Both the position numbers and the translations under genes were made by a program. Shown here in pieces: positions 60,294 through 64,000 of a stretch of DNA of 64,000 bases (position 1 is the stretch's first letter; each line of letters starts with the position of its first letter). This DNA comes from Adineta vaga (Eukaryota; Rotifera): NCBI GenBank assembly GCA_021613535.1, contig CP075492.1:15810001-15874000 (forward strand), in the 5' to 3' direction. Under the pieces are notes generated by a model. The model saw only the letters and a program-made list of their open reading frames with translations, had not been told where the DNA came from and did not search any database.

Positions 60294-62086
60294 ATGGAAG
60301 ATTCTAACGATGAATCCTCTAGGGGTGGGAAAGTAGCACTCTTGATCGGTAATAATGATTATACACAATCAGCTAATAAACTAACTGATTCTATTGAAAA
60401 CACGAATAAACTGAAACGATTGCTTGAAAAAGCAAATTTCAAAGTTACTCAAGCAAATAATTTATCAGAAAATGACTTATCAACAACAATAGCAACTTTT
60501 GCACAAACAACAATCGACGATAGAAATGCTTTGGTTTTGTTTTATTATTCTGGTCATGCCTGTCATGTTAATGGAGAAAACTATGTTATACCTATTGATG
60601 ACGATAAAACAGAGAAATTTGGAGATATTCCCTTATTAAGTTTCAAATTCAGCGGAATAATCGACAGACTTATAGATAATGAGTCGTCCGATGCAACAAT
60701 CTTTATTTTTGATTGTCCCAGACCATACACACCGAAAAAGGGCTTAGCATCTGCATGTAAGTTATTTTATTATAGCTTCATAGAAATAATCTTTTCGTGT
60801 TGCCAGCCAAGAATGAAGGTACAGGCCTAATTCTAATCAAACCACCTAATGGAGCGTTAATTCAGTTTGCTTGTGATGAAAAACAAACTATGAAAAATGC
60901 TCCAGAAACCATCGGTTATGATTTATACACAAAACATTTACTGAAAAATATCTCGAAAAAAGATACAGATATTATTAAAGTTTTCAAGCGTATATCTGAT
61001 GGTGTTTATGAGGAAAGTAATAGAAGACAAAGACCATTGACGATGAAGGAATTACATCATGAACCTCCAATCTGTCTGAATGAAGCTACGGATCGTAAGT
61101 ATGAATAGAGAAACTCTTTTTCGTATATACCAGTCAGAAATATTGAAATATTATATCTTGTATCCATTTTAGTAATTCCTCAAATTCCGTATAGTGCTAC
61201 ATGGAACAATGCAGGTTCAACTGTCATTGGCGGTCGTGGTTCCGGTTCTACGTTGGATAGATTAAATACACCTAAAGGACTTCGCGTGAAAAACAACGAA
61301 AGTCTTTTGATTGCAGATACAAAAAGTCATCGAGTTTTGAGTCATCGTCCAAGCACAGGAAAGACTCGAGTGGTGGCTGGTACAGGTGGGCCTAGAGATT
61401 TATCAGAACAACTTTGTCGACCTACGGATGTGATTTTTGATAAAAATTTGGAAAGCGATATTATTTCTGATACGAACAATCATCGTGTATTGTATTTGCG
61501 TCCTAAAACTGCAGGAAATCATACACGAGAATCTAAACAAATTTTAGGTTCGGGAGTGGCAATGGATAAGGAAGGTGCTCTCTATGTTTGCGATCAGCGA
61601 GGAGATGCAGTAATACGATATGCGGCGAATACCAGAGTTGGAACTGTGGTAGCTGGTGGTTATGGACAAGGAAGTCGTCTTCGTCAACTTAATCATCCGA
61701 CATTTGTTGCTGTTGGACGTGATCAAAGTGTGTACGTGTCGGACTCACACAATAATCGTGTGATGAAATGGATTAAAGGTGCTAAGAAAGGAATTATTGT
61801 GGCCGGTGGTCATGGTAAAGGAAATGGAAAAGATCAGCTTGATTATCCTACGGGAATCGTTGTCGATCAATCGGATACAATTTATGTAGCCGATTATTGG
61901 AACCATCGTGTCATGCGCTGGCGCAAAGGTGCGTCACATGGAGAGATTATAGCTGGTAACGCATTTCTTCCTGGAAATAATAAAAAACACTTGAATGGTC
62001 CCGAAGGTTTAGCATTTGACGAAGATGGAAATCTGTATGTAGCCGATTCTAACAATCATCGTATTCAAAGATTCAATATTAGCTAA
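60294..62086 (+). CDS. Caspase-like (peptidase C14) protein fused to an NHL-repeat propeller
   Basis: Three exons (60294-60756, 60807-61094, 61173-62086) keep frame and give 554 residues. Residues 12-154 form a caspase p20-like domain: KVALLIGNNDY at the start, catalytic His88 in LFYYSGHA, and catalytic Cys141 in FIFDCPRPY, where caspases and metacaspases have D-x-C. Exon 2 carries a p10-like part (LIQFACDEKQT, GYDLYTKHLLKNI). Residues 250-554 are about six NHL blades (LLIADTKSHRVL, IYVADYWNHRVMRW, LYVADSNNHRIQRF, with VAGG strands between). NHL propellers bind proteins, RNA or glycans, so the propeller could direct the protease. The ATG at 60294 is used because the upstream in-frame sequence lacks another ATG. 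There is no signal peptide from this start. It may act in cell death or immunity, by inference from the family only. Confidence 0.82.
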
Positions 62087-62266
62087 ACTTAAAACTATTT
62101 ATTTTCTTTTCAAACTAAATCATTTAGAACCATTACTTGATTACTCATGTATTTTTGTATACAAAATATATTCAATTTATCTAAACTTCTCATATGACCT
62201 GCAATACTCGATGAGAAATCTTGATAGCTATTGTCATGGACTTCGTCCATAATTCTTTTTCTCTTT

Positions 62267-62291
62267 CTTATTCACCCTCACCCACACCTTG
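62267..62291. repeat. TGTGGG-type arm, copy 7 (single arm)
   Basis: TTCACCCTCACCCACACCTT, about 180 bp downstream of the caspase-NHL stop codon. No clear opposite arm; a weak candidate is GTAGGTGTATGAATGG at about 62400. Confidence 0.5.
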
Positions 62292-62667
62292 TTTTTGTTA
62301 TCATTAATAGTTCACAAATAACCATTTTAATCAAATATTTTTGATGTTTTAGGTACATGGGATGTACGTTTTATTTCATGGCTCTGTTTTATAGGTTTGT
62401 AGGTGTATGAATGGAAGAAAATAACAATAATATTTAATTGAATATCAAAGACTTGTCTTTCAAATGAAGCTTAGCCGTTTTGATAAAAATAGACCTTGGT
62501 AATTGATCTAACTGTTAATCATTTTTCGTTTTGAAGTATCATATTTTCAATTTCTATTTCTTTTTTAAAATTAGAATATGGAATAGATGAAATCAATATT
62601 TAAATCTCTTGCAGTAGTAGTTATAAACGATCGTTTGAAATAAAAAGAACAGACATCGATCACTAGA

Positions 62668-63896
62668 ATGCAGTACCATTTAACAATACTTGTCATTTCA
62701 CTATTGGTAAATTTTTGTGTTAGTCTACAACCGGCAGATAAAAATGCTAATGCTAAAACAAGAGCAATTTTCGACTTCATAGGAGGATTACCACAGCAAG
62801 GTAAGTTTATTTTAGATTGTAGAATTATGACTATTTCAAATATGATAGGTAAATATCTATCGGGTCAATTTGCTGGATGGTCGAATATTAGTTTTAATTT
62901 GAGTCAAATAAACGAAATCGAAAATTTAACTGGACATACTCCAGCTTTAATTGGATGTGATTATGCTGCTGGATGGGCTACTGGGCCACCTCCATCGCAA
63001 ATCGATTATTCGTGTAATGAATATTTAAAAGATCATTCAAATAAACGTGGTTTAGTTCAAATCGAGGATCATTTTCCAAATCCAGTGTTTCCAGATGGTG
63101 GTGGATTAAGAAATAAATCCAACTTAGTTTTTTCAGATCTATTGAAACCGGAAACAGAAACTGGTAAACGATGGAGATTATATCTTGATGTCGTAGCTGA
63201 AGGTTTAAATGATTTACAGCAAGCAGATGTTACTGCCTTATATCGACCTTTTCATGAAATGAATGGAGGTTGGTTTTGGTGGGGACAACAAGTAAGATAA
63301 GGTTCTTTTTTATTTTTATTAAATATAAAAATCTAAATCATGAATTTGTATTTAGAATCCTTCAGAATTTCATGCAGTCTGGCAGTCATTATTTGATTAT
63401 TTTTGTAATGAAAAAAATTTACATAATCTTCTATGGGTATTTGCACCAGATCAAGGTGCTCCAACTCCATCAATGTATTATCCAGGTGATGATTATGTTG
63501 ATATTGTTGCACTTGATGTTTATGTTGATGATCCTGTAAGATTTAAAACTTTAGTTTTTATGTATAATATCTAAAAATCGAAAATAATTTTCTTGGTTTT
63601 AGGAGAAGACACATGGATATGATGAAATGATAAAATTAAATAAACCATTTGCATTAGGTGAAGTTGGTCCACATACTCCTAATGGAAGTTTTGATTATAG
63701 CTTATGGTATTAATTTATTTATTAAGAAAAAGAATTCTTATTTAATTTGTTTTTATTTAGGTCAACTGCAATTCCAAATCACTTTAAATTAGTGTCATAT
63801 TTTCATGCATGGAATGATATGTGGTCACCAATTAGAGAAAAAAATGCCTATGCATTATACAACAATCCACATGTCATCAATCGGGATCAAATTTAA
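62668..63896 (+). CDS. Secreted glycoside hydrolase family 26 (beta-mannanase-like)
   Basis: Five exons (62668-62800, 62849-63291, 63356-63535, 63603-63706, 63761-63896) give 331 residues. Residues 1-20 are a signal peptide (MQYHLTILVISLLVNFCVSL). The GH26 core is clear: YRPFHEMNGGWFWWG holds the acid/base Glu181 and KPFALGEVGPH the nucleophile Glu272; GCDYAAGWATG, NLLWVFAPDQG and DIVALDVYVDD are further family blocks. Length fits a single catalytic domain without a carbohydrate-binding module. The enzyme hydrolyses beta-1,4-mannan, presumably in the gut or extracellularly on algal or fungal material. GH26 is mainly bacterial and fungal, so horizontal acquisition is likely; four normal introns indicate long residence. 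Confidence 0.92.
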
Positions 63897-63987
63897 TTTA
63901 GAATTATTCCTCATTAGTTTTAATGATTAATAAAAAGCAGATTTGAAAAAAAGAGAAGCTTTCATTATTTGATTATCGAAAGTTTTG

Positions 63988-64000
63988 AGGGTGTGTATGG
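63988..64000. repeat. TGTGGG-type palindrome arm at window end, copy 8
   Basis: GAGGGTGTGTATGG begins about 90 bp after the GH26 stop codon and is cut by the window edge; it matches the 5' arm of copy 3. Confidence 0.5.

Overview
The window looks like nuclear DNA of a bdelloid rotifer (Adineta/Rotaria type). It is AT-rich and gene-dense, and most introns are short GT-AG introns of about 50-60 bp. The gene content is a bdelloid mixture: F-box/leucine-rich proteins, 7TM receptors, vWA proteins, cysteine-rich type II membrane proteins, an ADP-ribosyltransferase/TPR relic, and several enzymes of non-metazoan character. Species and chromosome position cannot be told from the sequence. No rRNA, tRNA, CRISPR array or intact transposon was seen.

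Layout. 1-5.7 kb: the 3' part of a large membrane protein (repeated transmembrane/Cys-rich ectodomain/transmembrane units followed by an FG-GAP propeller; two in-frame stops), convergent with a type II membrane protein carrying three ectodomain repeats. 6.2-12.8 kb: a secreted PQQ/sorbosone-dehydrogenase-like enzyme and a long coiled-coil protein resembling CCDC171, whose 3' end is also present as a truncated duplicate. 13.5-17.4 kb: a decaying F-box/LRR gene and a broken ADP-ribosyltransferase-TPR gene. 17.6-23.3 kb: an intronless nitrate-transporter-like MFS gene, an intronless nucleoside hydrolase, and two nearly identical copies of a small Cys-rich secreted protein on either side of the hydrolase. 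24.4-28.2 kb: a 7TM receptor, a 2OG-Fe(II)-oxygenase-like gene with a frameshift, and relics. 30.1-35.2 kb: an eight-exon Cys-rich type II membrane protein and a Ly6-like GPI-anchored protein. 36.5-39.6 kb: a tandem pair of vWA genes with a near-identical 215-bp tract. 40.8-45.0 kb: a PARP-like protein with five zinc-ribbon repeats and an F-box/LRR gene. 45.7-50.5 kb: a 7TM gene with one nonsense codon, a cathepsin-like protein lacking the catalytic triad, and an LDL-receptor-A relic. 52.0-59.6 kb: a fuller copy of the FG-GAP receptor family (three repeat units). 60.3-63.9 kb: a caspase-like/NHL fusion and a GH26 mannanase-like enzyme.

The genes do not form one pathway; this looks like an accessory region enriched in cell-surface, secreted and probably horizontally acquired genes with much gene decay. 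The most unusual items are the repeated TM-ectodomain-TM plus FG-GAP protein family (two loci and one relic), a dispersed set of short palindromes built from TGTGGG-like repeats lying mostly just 3' of genes, the caspase-NHL fusion, the PARP-like/zinc-ribbon protein, the catalytically dead cathepsin, and the conversion-like tract in the vWA pair.
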